Counted from the first letter of the stretch, positions 18,375 through 28,962 are shown. The stretch: DNA of 64,000 bases from G963667145 sp963667145 (GCA_963667145.1 OY762943.1:1240001-1304000), one strand, 5' to 3'. The notes: generated by a model from the letters alone, not told the origin. A program made the numbers and translations.

Positions 18375-19313
18375 ATGAATAGAGTTTATGGTGTTATCGG
18401 AATTGGTGTAAAGATGGCAAATTGGAATGCAGATTTTACCGGCAGACCAAAATCAACCAGCAATGGTGATATTTATGGAAGTGACAAAGCTTTAAAATAT
18501 CCTATGAAAAAAATGTGGGAAAATGAGGGTCAGAAAATTCTTTTCATGAAAAGTTGGAAAGAGGAAGTAAAAGAAGGGAAAACAAAAATAAAGCCTAAAA
18601 ATCTTGGAGAAAGATATGAAGAATTATTTCCCAATTCAGAAAAAAATATTTTACCAAAAATAGTTTTAAAAAATTTATTTGCTTGTATAGATGTAAAAAA
18701 TTTTGGAGCTACTTTTCCGGAAAAGGGTCAAAACTTTTCTATCACAGGTGCTGTGCAAATAGGGCAAGGATTTAATAAATTCGCTGATATCTTTGTTGAA
18801 GTTCAAGATATTTTATCTCCTTTTCAGGATTCCAAGGCGGAAGATAAAGGTAAAGAAGGCAATCAGGCAACTTTGGGGACAAAAATCACAGCTGATGAAG
18901 CTCATTATTTTTACGGATTTTCTATAAATCCGAGGAATTATGATGAATATAAAAATATAATTGGTGAAGATTTTGAAGGATATACAGAAAATGATTACAA
19001 AGAATTTAAAAAGGTGGCTTTAGTTTCTGCTACTTCATTTGCCACAAATTCCAAATTTGGAGCAAATAATGAGTTTGCTTTATTTGTAGAAACCAAAGAA
19101 AATTCAAAATATTATTTACCTGATTTATCTGAATACATTGAATATCAAGACAATACAATTGATTTGAGTAAAATTGATGGTATTTTGAAAAACGATGAAA
19201 TAAAAAGTATAGAAGTATATTATAATCCTTCAACAAGCAAACTCAAAAAATTGGAAGCTGAAGCAAAATATTTTAATATAATTACAATGAAGCAAGAAAA
19301 TGGAAGCAATTAG
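18375..19313 (+). CDS. cas7: Cas7 / Csh2 crRNA backbone subunit
   Basis: A 312-aa Cas7-family protein of the Csh2 (I-B) type, which polymerises along the crRNA. The early block NADFTGRPKSTSNGDIYGSD and PMKKMWENEG is typical, as are VKNFGATFPEKGQNFSITGA with VQIG and ALVSATSFATNSKFGANNEF. AAAGGAG is spaced correctly for the ATG at 18375; the ATG at 18369 overlaps the cas8b stop and is too close to it. The gene overlaps cas5 by 14 bp. Confidence 0.93.
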   Translation: MNRVYGVIGIGVKMANWNADFTGRPKSTSNGDIYGSDKALKYPMKKMWENEGQKILFMKSWKEEVKEGKTKIKPKNLGERYEELFPNSEKNILPKIVLKNLFACIDVKNFGATFPEKGQNFSITGAVQIGQGFNKFADIFVEVQDILSPFQDSKAEDKGKEGNQATLGTKITADEAHYFYGFSINPRNYDEYKNIIGEDFEGYTENDYKEFKKVALVSATSFATNSKFGANNEFALFVETKENSKYYLPDLSEYIEYQDNTIDLSKIDGILKNDEIKSIEVYYNPSTSKLKKLEAEAKYFNIITMKQENGSN

Positions 19314-20115
19314 TTTTATATTAAGCGGAAAGACTGCTCATTTAAAAAAACCTGATGTAAATTCTTATGCTTATTTTACTTATAACAATATTCATAAACC
19401 GGCATTATTGGGATTATTGGGAGCGGTTTTAGGGCTTAAAGGATATACACAACTTTTTGATGAAGCGGAAGAATTGCGAAAAAAGACTTTAAACACTAAA
19501 GGAAAAGAAAAAAAGGAATTGAATTTAGCAGTGGATAAAGTTAAACAAAAATTTCCTGAATATTATGAAAAATTGCAAAATTTGAAAATTTCAATCAAAC
19601 CGCTTTCTAAAAATGGATATTTTACTAAAAAAATTCAAGTTTTTAACAATTCTGTTGGTTATGCCTCCCAAGAACAAGGTGGAAATTTAATCGTTCGTGA
19701 GCAATGGTTGGAAAATCCTAAGTGGCAGATAATGATACTCGATGATGATTCAATTGAAAGGAATTTATTTAATAAATTGAAAGATTATTTCTTAAATTTA
19801 AAAGCAGAATTTATTCCTTATCTTGGAAAGAACGATCATCCTGCAAAAATTTCAAAGTCTGAAATAATTGTCTTAGATAAAATTACAGATACTTTTTTAG
19901 GTAAAATTTCTTCTTTATTTTTAGATAACTCTTTTAGTTACAGTTCATTTGGTAAAAGTTTATTTTGGCATAAAGAGTTTTTACCTATGTCTTTAAAGAA
20001 AGGATTTCATATTTACGAAGCCGAACAATTTGTTTTTACAAATGCAAATGTAAATTCAAATAGCAATCTTGAAATATTATTTTCTTATAATAATGAAAAT
20101 TATTTCTTTTTTTAG
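19300..20115 (+). CDS. cas5: Cas5 (type I-B) Cascade subunit
   Basis: A 271-aa Cas5 RAMP protein that caps the 5' handle of the crRNA. The N-terminus MEAISFILSGKTAHLKKPDV and KPALLGLLGAVLGLKGY are characteristic of I-B Cas5. It overlaps the cas7 end by 14 bp in another frame, which suggests coupled translation. It ends nine bases before cas3. Confidence 0.9.
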   Translation: MEAISFILSGKTAHLKKPDVNSYAYFTYNNIHKPALLGLLGAVLGLKGYTQLFDEAEELRKKTLNTKGKEKKELNLAVDKVKQKFPEYYEKLQNLKISIKPLSKNGYFTKKIQVFNNSVGYASQEQGGNLIVREQWLENPKWQIMILDDDSIERNLFNKLKDYFLNLKAEFIPYLGKNDHPAKISKSEIIVLDKITDTFLGKISSLFLDNSFSYSSFGKSLFWHKEFLPMSLKKGFHIYEAEQFVFTNANVNSNSNLEILFSYNNENYFFF

Positions 20116-20124
20116 GTATTATCA

Positions 20125-22572
20125 ATGTATATTGAATTTGATAGTTTGAATATTGCTCAAAATATTTTTGCACATAGAAAAGGGGAAAAACCAAAGGAAA
20201 CTTTGGAAAAACATTCTAATTTAACAAAAAAATATTTAGATTTGTTAATTCAGAAGAAAAATTTAACTGAAATCCTCGATACTTTGTTTAATTATATTCC
20301 TGTAAAAAATGCTTACCTATTAAGGGAGATGTTTTTTAACGCTGTATATCTTCATGATTTGGGAAAGAACAATTCAGGCTTTCAACGACATAAGATGGGA
20401 AATTTAGATTTTGAAGAGACAACAGCTTCTTCTAATCACTCTTATCTTTCAGCTAAAAAATTTATTAGAATCTTTGAAGAGAAAATTGAAAAAATTGACG
20501 ATGAATTAGAGAATTATTTATTGCTTTTTGTTTTATATAATTTTGCTTATCAAATATCAAAACATCATGGCAGATTAGAATCTTTTGAGAGTTTTATTGA
20601 AAAAACAAAAAATAAAGACTTAAAAAATTTTCAGCAAAACTTGCAATATCTTAAAATCTCTGAATTTGAGTTTTACATTCTAAGCAAATTACTTTTCTCA
20701 TTATTAGTAAGTTCCGATTATTATGCAACAACAGAATATATGGCTGATTTGAAAACAGAAAATTTTGGCTTATTTAATATACCATTAAAGGGAAAACTAA
20801 ATCAAAAATTTAATGATTTCAAAAATTCTTTACCTAAACCTGAAGGAATAAATATTCTTCGTTCAAAGATGCTAAAAGAAACGGAAGAGGTTTTGGCTGG
20901 AAATTTTGATAAAAATATTTTTTATTTGGAAGCTCCAACGGGGAGTGGAAAAACCATAACTTCTATTAATTTGGCATTAAAATTATTGGAAAAAGATAAA
21001 AATTTAAATAAACTTTTTTATATTTTTCCTTTTAATACTTTAGTTGAGCAAACAAAAAAAGTTTTCGAAAATATTTTTGAAGATTTGCTAAACATTGAAG
21101 TTATAAATTCTATCACTCCAATCAAAATACAAAATGATGAGGAATTGGAAGAAGAAGAAAGTAAATATGAAAAATCGTATTTAAATAGATTGTTTTTTCA
21201 TAATCCAGTAATTTTAACTACGCATATTGCTTTATTTAAAATTTTATTCGGACTTTCCAAAGAAGACAATTATCCTCTTTGGCAACTTGCTAATTCTGTG
21301 ATAATTCTTGATGAAATTCAATCTTACGATAATAAAATCTGGTGGCATATGATTGAGTTTTTTCAAAAATATGCTAAAAACCTTAATCTTAAAATTATAA
21401 TAATGTCGGCAACTTTGCCTAAACTTGATACTTTATTGGAAAATCCGGTTGGTTTTGTTGATTTGATAAAGAATAGGTCAAATTATTTTGAAAATAGTTA
21501 TTTTAAAGAAAGGGTGAAACTTGATTTTTCATTATTGAAAAATGAAATTTTTAAAAAGGATACTGATGATGATCTGCGAAAAGTTAGGATTGAAAAATTA
21601 TTTTCTGCTTTTGATGAAGAAAAAACTAAGTATCAAAAGTTTCTTTTTGAATTTATAAAAAAGAATACGGCTCGAGAGATTTATAATCTTCTAAAAGAAA
21701 AATATGAAAGTGAATTTGATATTTATGAATTGACCGGTGACGACAATAAGGCTTATCGGGAATATGTAATTTCAGAAACGAAAAAGAACAAAAAAATAAT
21801 TGTTGTTGCTACGCAAGTAATTGAGGCTGGTGTGGACATTGATATGGATATTGGTTTTAAAAATATTTCAACTATTGATAGTGAAGAACAATTTCTCGGC
21901 AGAATAAATCGTAATTGCCAAAAGAAAAATTCAAAAGCTTATTTTTTTTATTTGGATAGTGAACAAGATGTTTATAAGGAAGATAATCGCTTAGAGTTTA
22001 ATTTGCGAAAAGAAAAATATAAAAATAATTTAATAAATAAAAATTTTCAAGACTTTTATTCTGAAGTTTTAGACAGAATTTTCAAGAAAGAAAGCGAAAT
22101 AAAATCCGGCTTGGAAAGTGAATTCGATACTTTTAAAAAATATGTTGGAGAGCTTAATTATAAGATTATTTCTGATAAAATGACTTTAATTAAATCACAG
22201 AATTTTATCATATTTTTCCCCTTCCAAATAGATATTCAAAAATATGAAATTGAGGAATTTAAAAATATTGATTCTTCACTATTTGAAAAAGATAAATTAG
22301 ACGGTGAAAAAATTTGGAATAGATTTAAAAAATTAAATGAAATTAAAAATTTTACTCAAAGGGAAATTGAGAAATCTAAAATAAATTCACTGATGCAGTT
22401 TTTTATATTCAATATAACAAAGTATGATAGTAAAGAACTTTTTACGGGAACCTATGATGAAGAAATCGGTGGAATTTATTATATAAAAGATTATGAAGAT
22501 TTTATTACAGAAGATTTGAAGTTTAAGCGAAAAGAATTTATTGAAAAATGCAAAGATAGAAACTTGGAATAG
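20125..22572 (+). CDS. cas3: Cas3 HD nuclease-helicase
   Basis: An 815-aa fused Cas3. The HD nuclease part shows EKHSNLTKKY and YLHDLGKNNSGFQRHKMGN with a further HH in SKHHGRLESF. The helicase part has Walker A EAPTGSGKTITS near residue 270, DEIQ (Walker B) near residue 395, motif III MSATLPKL, and motifs V-VI in VVATQVIEAGVDIDMDIG and EEQFLGRINRNC. All key residues are present, so it should unwind and degrade DNA bound by Cascade. No clear ribosome site precedes the ATG. It is as AT-rich as cas8b. Confidence 0.95.
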   Translation: MYIEFDSLNIAQNIFAHRKGEKPKETLEKHSNLTKKYLDLLIQKKNLTEILDTLFNYIPVKNAYLLREMFFNAVYLHDLGKNNSGFQRHKMGNLDFEETTASSNHSYLSAKKFIRIFEEKIEKIDDELENYLLLFVLYNFAYQISKHHGRLESFESFIEKTKNKDLKNFQQNLQYLKISEFEFYILSKLLFSLLVSSDYYATTEYMADLKTENFGLFNIPLKGKLNQKFNDFKNSLPKPEGINILRSKMLKETEEVLAGNFDKNIFYLEAPTGSGKTITSINLALKLLEKDKNLNKLFYIFPFNTLVEQTKKVFENIFEDLLNIEVINSITPIKIQNDEELEEEESKYEKSYLNRLFFHNPVILTTHIALFKILFGLSKEDNYPLWQLANSVIILDEIQSYDNKIWWHMIEFFQKYAKNLNLKIIIMSATLPKLDTLLENPVGFVDLIKNRSNYFENSYFKERVKLDFSLLKNEIFKKDTDDDLRKVRIEKLFSAFDEEKTKYQKFLFEFIKKNTAREIYNLLKEKYESEFDIYELTGDDNKAYREYVISETKKNKKIIVVATQVIEAGVDIDMDIGFKNISTIDSEEQFLGRINRNCQKKNSKAYFFYLDSEQDVYKEDNRLEFNLRKEKYKNNLINKNFQDFYSEVLDRIFKKESEIKSGLESEFDTFKKYVGELNYKIISDKMTLIKSQNFIIFFPFQIDIQKYEIEEFKNIDSSLFEKDKLDGEKIWNRFKKLNEIKNFTQREIEKSKINSLMQFFIFNITKYDSKELFTGTYDEEIGGIYYIKDYEDFITEDLKFKRKEFIEKCKDRNLE

Positions 22573-22600
22573 ATAAATAAAAGCTAATTTAGGGGAACTT

Positions 22601-23098
22601 ATGGTCAATAACCCAAAAATTACAGCTACCCAAATCAATTACTATTTTGTGTGTCATCGCGAACTCTGGCTTTTTTCTCATCAGGTGAATATGGAGCAAA
22701 ATTCAGAATTGGTAGCTTTGGGTAAGCTTTTGCACGAAAATTCTTATAAGCGGGAAGACAAGGAAGTGCAAATCGGTCCGATTAAAATCGATTTTATAGG
22801 TAAGGACAGAGTTATTCACGAGGTAAAGAAAACTCCCTCCATCGAAGAAGCACACACTTGGCAACTCAAGTATTATTTGTGGTATCTGAAACAATTGGGA
22901 GTGGAAAATTTGAAAGGCGAGATAGATTATCCCAAATTGAAAAAACGGACGGAAATTACCTTGAGCACAGAAGATGAAGAGCAAATCGGGAAAATATTGC
23001 AAGAAATAGAGCAAATTGTAAATTCCCCCGAAATTCCGCAAACCATCAACAAATCTCGATGCAAAAAATGTAGCTATTACGAACTTTGTTATATTTAA
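22601..23098 (+). CDS. cas4: Cas4 RecB-like exonuclease
   Basis: A 165-aa Cas4 with a RecB nuclease core and an iron-sulfur cluster. Cysteines are C in YFVCHRELWLFSH near the N-terminus and the C-terminal set SRCKKCSYYELCYI; together they are the four cluster ligands. The nuclease motifs are GKLLHE, IDFIGKDRVIHEVKKTPSIE and the QLKYYLWYL segment. Cas4 trims prespacers and selects PAM-bearing ends with Cas1-Cas2. Base composition shifts here: third positions are richer in G and C than in cas8b-cas3. Confidence 0.95.
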   Translation: MVNNPKITATQINYYFVCHRELWLFSHQVNMEQNSELVALGKLLHENSYKREDKEVQIGPIKIDFIGKDRVIHEVKKTPSIEEAHTWQLKYYLWYLKQLGVENLKGEIDYPKLKKRTEITLSTEDEEQIGKILQEIEQIVNSPEIPQTINKSRCKKCSYYELCYI

Positions 23099-23107
23099 GG
23101 AGATAAG

Positions 23108-24097
23108 ATGAAGAGAGATTATTTTTCTTTTTCCAATGGAAGTTTCCAACGGAAAGATAATACGCTTCTTTATACTAATCTTGAGGGTAAGAAAAAGATA
23201 ATCCCCATCGAAACCGTCAAAAATTTATACTCATTTGGGGAGACCGATCTTAATACCAAGCTTTTGAATTTTTTGGCTCAAAATGAAGTTTTTTTGCATA
23301 TTTTCAATTACTACGGGTTTTATTCGGGAAGTTTTGTCCCCAGAGACAGCTTACTTTCCGGAGAAGTGATAGTCAAACAAGTCAAAAAATTTACTAAACC
23401 ATCTTTGCAATTGATTCTTGCCAAAGAGTTAATTTCGGCTACCAGAGATAATATGCTCAAAAATTTGTCTTATTATGCCAATAGAGGCAAAAACGATTTG
23501 GATGAAATCAAACAAAAAATGGAGAGTTTTGACCTTGAGGAAGCTGACGATACTCAGCAATTGATGGGAATTGAGGGCAATATTCGAAAAACTTATTATC
23601 AAAGTTTCAATACAATCATCGATAGGGAAATTGATTTTGAAAAGCGAGTTAAACGTCCCCCTGACAATATGATAAACACTTTGGTCTCTTTTGGAAATAT
23701 GATGCTTTACACAGCTGTACTTTCGGAAATTTACCGTACGCAACTAAATCCCACGATTTCTTTTTATCACAAACCTTCTTATCGCAGATACTCTCTGGCA
23801 TTGGATATTTCGGAATTGTTCAAACCATTTTTGGTGGATAGAATTATCTTTAAGCTTCTAAACAAAAATATGATTAGCGAGAAAGATTTCAAAAAAGAAC
23901 TTAATTTTTGCTATATGAAAGAAAAGGCGAGAAAAGTTTTCGTGAAGGAGTTTGACGAAAAATTGTCTACGACCATCAAGCACAAAAAACTTGGAAGGAA
24001 CATTTCTTATAGGCATCTTATGCGGTTGGAATGTTATAAATTTGTAAAAGTTGTTTTGGAACATATTGATTATGAAGCATTTAGGACTTGGTGGTGA
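23108..24097 (+). CDS. cas1: Cas1 integrase of CRISPR adaptation
   Basis: A 329-aa type I-B Cas1. The metal-binding triad is seen in MGIEGNIRKTYYQSFNTI (Glu), FYHKPSYRRYSLALDISELF (His in FYHK, Asp in LDISE). TAAGGAG precedes the ATG. It forms the spacer-inserting complex with Cas2, encoded three bases downstream. The C-terminus LEHIDYEAFRTWW is family-like. Confidence 0.96.
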   Translation: MKRDYFSFSNGSFQRKDNTLLYTNLEGKKKIIPIETVKNLYSFGETDLNTKLLNFLAQNEVFLHIFNYYGFYSGSFVPRDSLLSGEVIVKQVKKFTKPSLQLILAKELISATRDNMLKNLSYYANRGKNDLDEIKQKMESFDLEEADDTQQLMGIEGNIRKTYYQSFNTIIDREIDFEKRVKRPPDNMINTLVSFGNMMLYTAVLSEIYRTQLNPTISFYHKPSYRRYSLALDISELFKPFLVDRIIFKLLNKNMISEKDFKKELNFCYMKEKARKVFVKEFDEKLSTTIKHKKLGRNISYRHLMRLECYKFVKVVLEHIDYEAFRTWW

Positions 24098-24100
24098 TTT

Positions 24101-24364
24101 ATGTATGTGATAGCTGTTTATGATATTGGCGAAAAAAGAGTTGGCAAAATTTTAAAGATTTTTAGAAAATATTTGACGCGAATTCAAAATTCCGTTTTCG
24201 AAGGAGAGATTACCAAATCGAAATTTGAAAAGTTGAAGATAGAAGTGTTAGAAGTGATTGACAAGGGTTATGATAATGTTTTGTACTACAAATTGACTTC
24301 CGATCATTATTTGCGTAAAGAACAGTTGGGAGTGCAATTAGACCAGATGAGCGTCTTCTTGTAA
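24101..24364 (+). CDS. cas2: Cas2
   Basis: An 87-aa ferredoxin-fold protein: MYVIAVYDIGEKRVGKILKI with the conserved Asp in YDI, then FRKYLTRIQNSVFEGEIT. It is the scaffold of the Cas1-Cas2 integration complex. It is the last cas gene, immediately before the leader of the array. Confidence 0.95.
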   Translation: MYVIAVYDIGEKRVGKILKIFRKYLTRIQNSVFEGEITKSKFEKLKIEVLEVIDKGYDNVLYYKLTSDHYLRKEQLGVQLDQMSVFL

Positions 24365-24560
24365 TTTGTCGATGCTCAAAAATTTGAGAAAAATTATTTG
24401 TTTCTTTATAAAATATTTGTAACAATTTGATTATTTCGTTGCAAATCATCACGTTGTCGAACTTGGGGGAATTTTACATTATGAGGCATCGACGACAAAA
24501 TCTTTCGTTATTTTGATATTGTAGCTTATTAAATAAGCATTTGTCTAGAAAAAGTAACGG
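24365..24560 (+). promoter_or_regulatory. CRISPR leader
   Basis: A 196-bp AT-rich non-coding stretch between cas2 and the first repeat, the expected place for the array promoter and the integration signals. It contains a 15-bp perfect palindrome, GCTTATT-A-AATAAGC, at 24524-24538, and an imperfect inverted pair (TTTGTCGATGC at 24365 and GCATCGACGACAAA at 24486). The repeat strand ending in ATTGAAAC and the cas2 side both say that transcription runs rightward. Confidence 0.7.
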
Positions 24561-27500
24561 ATTTAAATTAGACTACTGTAGAATTGAAACCAAGTTACAA
24601 TGAGGACGAAATGGATACACTTTTGTATTTAAATTAGACTACTGTAGAATTGAAACTTTTGAGACTCTCCCTCCCAAGATAGAAAGATTAGATTTAAATT
24701 AGACTACTGTAGAATTGAAACTTACAAATAACCGTAAAAAATAGATAAAAAACTTTATTTAAATTAGACTACTGTAGAATTGAAACGTAGCATTATTAAC
24801 ATATTTTGTAAATGTTGCCTGTATTTAAATTAGACTACTGTAGAATTGAAACTCTGAATAATTATCGCTAAAAATTCCCTCTCGAAATTTAAATTAGACT
24901 ACTGTAGAATTGAAACAAGTTCGCTGAGTTCCAAGACATACTGAACTTTTTATTTAAATTAGACTACTGTAGAATTGAAACATATTAAAGGCAGTTTAGC
25001 AGATTATTTGCTTCGTATTTAAATTAGACTACTGTAGAATTGAAACGTTACATTAAAAGCTGTCCCCCAGTTAATTTTGAGGTATTTAAATTAGACTACT
25101 GTAGAATTGAAACTAAACAAATCTTTTTTGATTTTGGTCACCCAACCAATTTAAATTAGACTACTGTAGAATTGAAACTGGAAACCGAGCTGTCTGCTTG
25201 TGGGACGCTTTCTCCATTTAAATTAGACTACTGTAGAATTGAAACTTATATATATCATCGAATAGTAGGCAGGCATATTGTATTTAAATTAGACTACTGT
25301 AGAATTGAAACCTCTTTTTGCTTTTTGGCAGGAGTTATCTTGAACGATTTAAATTAGACTACTGTAGAATTGAAACAGAGGATGTAGTCCGAAATGGAGA
25401 AAGCAGAATAAATTTAAATTAGACTACTGTAGAATTGAAACTTTAAAAATTCGCCTTTTACTCGGAATGTCTTATTTTTATTTAAATTAGACTACTGTAG
25501 AATTGAAACTTTAAAATCTTCCTATATGGAAATTAAACCTCCAGATTTAAATTAGACTACTGTAGAATTGAAACTGGTTTTTCTGGCAGTAGTAATGTCA
25601 GCTTTGATTATTTAAATTAGACTACTGTAGAATTGAAACAGTATGGAGATTTTGCTACACGGAATGAGACGGCATTTAAATTAGACTACTGTAGAATTGA
25701 AACCACCCTCAATCTACCAATCACTTCCGGCGACCACTTATTTAAATTAGACTACTGTAGAATTGAAACATGTCATTAAGAGTGCTATTAAAAAGAATAT
25801 TTGAATATTTAAATTAGACTACTGTAGAATTGAAACTTTGTCGGCTTTGTATTCGCCTGTTGGTTTTCGGAGCATTTAAATTAGACTACTGTAGAATTGA
25901 AACAAAACTCGTCTCTGACTTCTCCAAGGCTCTTGCCTTGATTTAAATTAGACTACTGTAGAATTGAAACTCTGATAAGCAAAAACTATGCTTACGCACC
26001 CTCACATTTAAATTAGACTACTGTAGAATTGAAACATTGTTCTATCAAAACAGATTTTAAAATTATTTTTGCATTTAAATTAGACTACTGTAGAATTGAA
26101 ACTTGAGCGTGTAAGATTTACCACCGCTCAACACCACAATTTAAATTAGACTACTGTAGAATTGAAACGCCAGAAGGTGGATATGCCGATGCCCTGAAGA
26201 TGAATTTAAATTAGACTACTGTAGAATTGAAACAAGGCGAATATACGGACGAGAGCTTTGAGGCGATGAAGATTTAAATTAGACTACTGTAGAATTGAAA
26301 CACATCTTTGAGTCTTTTAAATGCTTTTAAGGCTGATAATTTAAATTAGACTACTGTAGAATTGAAACAAATATTTCAACGAAAAGAAAAATAAAGATGT
26401 AACAATTTAAATTAGACTACTGTAGAATTGAAACAATAGATTATGCAATAAATATTACAAGAGGATATTCAAATTTAAATTAGACTACTGTAGAATTGAA
26501 ACGATAGTGCTTGTTTAATTGTCAGCCCTTTTTTCCTTATTTAAATTAGACTACTGTAGAATTGAAACTCTGATAAGCAAAAACTATGCTTACGCACCCT
26601 CACATTTAAATTAGACTACTGTAGAATTGAAACATTGTTCTATCAAAACAGATTTTAAAATTATTTTTGCATTTAAATTAGACTACTGTAGAATTGAAAC
26701 TTGAGCGTGTAAGATTTACCACCGCTCAACACCACAATTTAAATTAGACTACTGTAGAATTGAAACGCCAGAAGGTGGATATGCCGATGCCCTGAAGATG
26801 AATTTAAATTAGACTACTGTAGAATTGAAACAAGGCGAATATACGGACGAGAGCTTTGAGGCGATGAAGATTTAAATTAGACTACTGTAGAATTGAAACA
26901 CATCTTTGAGTCTTTTAAATGCTTTTAAGGCTGATAATTTAAATTAGACTACTGTAGAATTGAAACAAATATTTCAACGAAAAGAAAAATAAAGATGTAA
27001 CAATTTAAATTAGACTACTGTAGAATTGAAACAATAGATTATGCAATAAATATTACAAGAGGATATTCAAATTTAAATTAGACTACTGTAGAATTGAAAC
27101 GATAGTGCTTGTTTAATTGTCAGCCCTTTTTTCCTTATTTAAATTAGACTACTGTAGAATTGAAACTTATATATATCATCGAATAGTAGGCAGGCATATT
27201 GGATTTAAATTAGACTACTGTAGAATTGAAACCCTGTTCAAGCATATACTCGATAAAGTCTGCTAAATTTAAATTAGACTACTGTAGAATTGAAACTTTT
27301 GCCCTGCTTAAATTATTATAAGTCAATACAATATTTAAATTAGACTACTGTAGAATTGAAACCTCGATTAAGCCCACCTGTTCCAGTTCCCGGAGTCCTA
27401 TTTAAATTAGACTACTGTAGAATTGAAACTTGATTTGTGTCTGAGGCTCAATTTTAGGGATTAAATTTAAATTAGACTACTGTAGAATTGAAACCTATAA

Positions 27501-27887
27501 ATTTTGGAATAAACAATTTTAAGATAAAAGATTTAAATTAGACTACTGTAGAATTGAAACTGGAGCTAAAAAAAGTTTTTGTCAGCTTAATTCCGTATTT
27601 AAATTAGACTACTGTAGAATTGAAACTTTATAAATGGTGTTGTAAAATCCAAATTTATAAAACAATTTAAATTAGACTACTGTAGAATTGAAACATTCAA
27701 ATCTGACGATTTGTTATTCCCTAACTCTCGATTTAAATTAGACTACTGTAGAATTGAAACGTCGGTATTCGTATTATTTGCATATGAATAGTCCGTATTT
27801 AAATTAGACTACTGTAGAATTGAAACATAATCAATCCTACAAACTTCCTCAATCTCTCAAAATTTAAATTAGACTACTGTAGAATTG
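24561..27887 (+). CRISPR. type I-B CRISPR array, leader-proximal part (51 repeats)
   Basis: Repeats are 30 bp, starting ATTTAAATTAGACTAC and ending GTAGAATTGAAAC, spaced every 65-68 bp. I count 51, at 24561, 24627, 24692 and so on; the last (27862) is interrupted by the IS481-family element after base 27887. Spacers are 35-38 bp. The 3' end ATTGAAAC matches the usual type I-B crRNA handle. Short open frames crossing this region repeat KLDYCRIET and are only translated repeats. Confidence 0.98.
25941..27136 (+). repeat. tandem duplication of nine spacer-repeat units in the array
   Basis: Units 25941-26538 and 26539-27136 are each 598 bp and carry the same nine spacers in the same order, with identical unit lengths (65, 67, 66, 65, 68, 67, 66, 68, 66). 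This is a block duplication, not nine re-acquisitions. Confidence 0.97.
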
Positions 27888-28962
27888 TGGGCGGTATGCA
27901 GTAAAAGTATCCACCCTTGTTAATTTTTTCTATGTCTCTCGAATAAAAATCTGCGATGATGGGATTTATGTTTATGACCTTATAATTAGGCTTTGAAAAA
28001 TTTTCTCTCAAAATCTGTTTTGGCGATTTCCCACCTCGTCCTCGGTTGCCACGAAAGTGATTAAAATACAGCGTGTAGCAGTGGGTTTTGCACAGAAAAT
28101 CTTCGCAACTTCCAAAATCCTCAATTCTATAAAACTCATCTTCAATCAAGCGGTGACAACTCTCAACATCTGAATTAAAAGTCGGACTAGCTTTTGGAAT
28201 AAGCAAATGCTTCGCACCATTTTTGGCTACCATTTTTTCAAAATATGTAACGCCTTTCTTCTTATTAACGTGCGTGAATTCCGTGCCATTGTCCGTCTGA
28301 AAAGCGACTTTGGAAATATCGACTCCACATTTTGCCAAATTTTTGCACAAATAATCGATGTAAATCCCTGTGTTAACACTCGTTTTTTCGTAGCAAAATC
28401 CAATGAACTGCATCCCCGATTTATAGTCGCGGGCAGTTATTTGATACTTCGGGAAATTTTTGTATTTAATCCCCTCAAACAGCTCAGGTAAGTCGGTCAG
28501 GTACTTAATATCAACCTGAAATTTCTCGTAAATTTTCGCTTTTTTTCGCATCAAGCTCAAGTCTTTTCTGCGTTGGTATCTTCGCTTTTTTTTCTTAATC
28601 AAACCTTCGTCGCACAGCTTTTTGTGAACAGTGGAATGCGAGCAATTCAGCTGAAGATGGTCAATAATTCGTCGTGAACCCCACAGGTTTTTGGATTTAT
28701 TTCGGCACGTTACAATCTCATCAACCACTTCAGGATTCATGCGATTCGGGAAAAATTGATTTTTTCGGGACTTGTTATTCAACCCCTCCTCTCCCTTTAA
28801 ATTATAAGCTTTTACCCATTTTCGCACAGTTTTTCTGGTGGTGTTGAATTCACGTGCAGCCTCCGAAATAGAAGTTTCTTTGGCGTACTTTACCAACTTT
28901 TTTCGGTAATAAACCTTGTACTTTTTATCCATAAAATTCTTATTGCTTTCGTAATTATTCAT
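27874..28962 (-). CDS. IS481-family DDE transposase
   Basis: A 362-aa transposase. The N-terminal 60 residues form a helix-turn-helix (SISEAAREFNTTRKTVRKWV), followed by an rve-type integrase core with Asp151 (VDIKYL), Asp224 (FQTDNGTEF) and Glu267 (NSDVESCHRL). The spacing between the second Asp and the Glu, 42 residues, is longer than the usual 35. No strong ribosome site precedes the ATG. The frame has no stop inside the element: the last codons and the TAG are supplied by the CRISPR repeat beyond the IS end, adding Thr-Ile-Leu-Gln. The catalytic residues are intact, so it may be active. Confidence 0.9.
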   Translation of the reverse strand: MNNYESNKNFMDKKYKVYYRKKLVKYAKETSISEAAREFNTTRKTVRKWVKAYNLKGEEGLNNKSRKNQFFPNRMNPEVVDEIVTCRNKSKNLWGSRRIIDHLQLNCSHSTVHKKLCDEGLIKKKKRRYQRRKDLSLMRKKAKIYEKFQVDIKYLTDLPELFEGIKYKNFPKYQITARDYKSGMQFIGFCYEKTSVNTGIYIDYLCKNLAKCGVDISKVAFQTDNGTEFTHVNKKKGVTYFEKMVAKNGAKHLLIPKASPTFNSDVESCHRLIEDEFYRIEDFGSCEDFLCKTHCYTLYFNHFRGNRGRGGKSPKQILRENFSKPNYKVININPIIADFYSRDIEKINKGGYFYCIPPTILQ

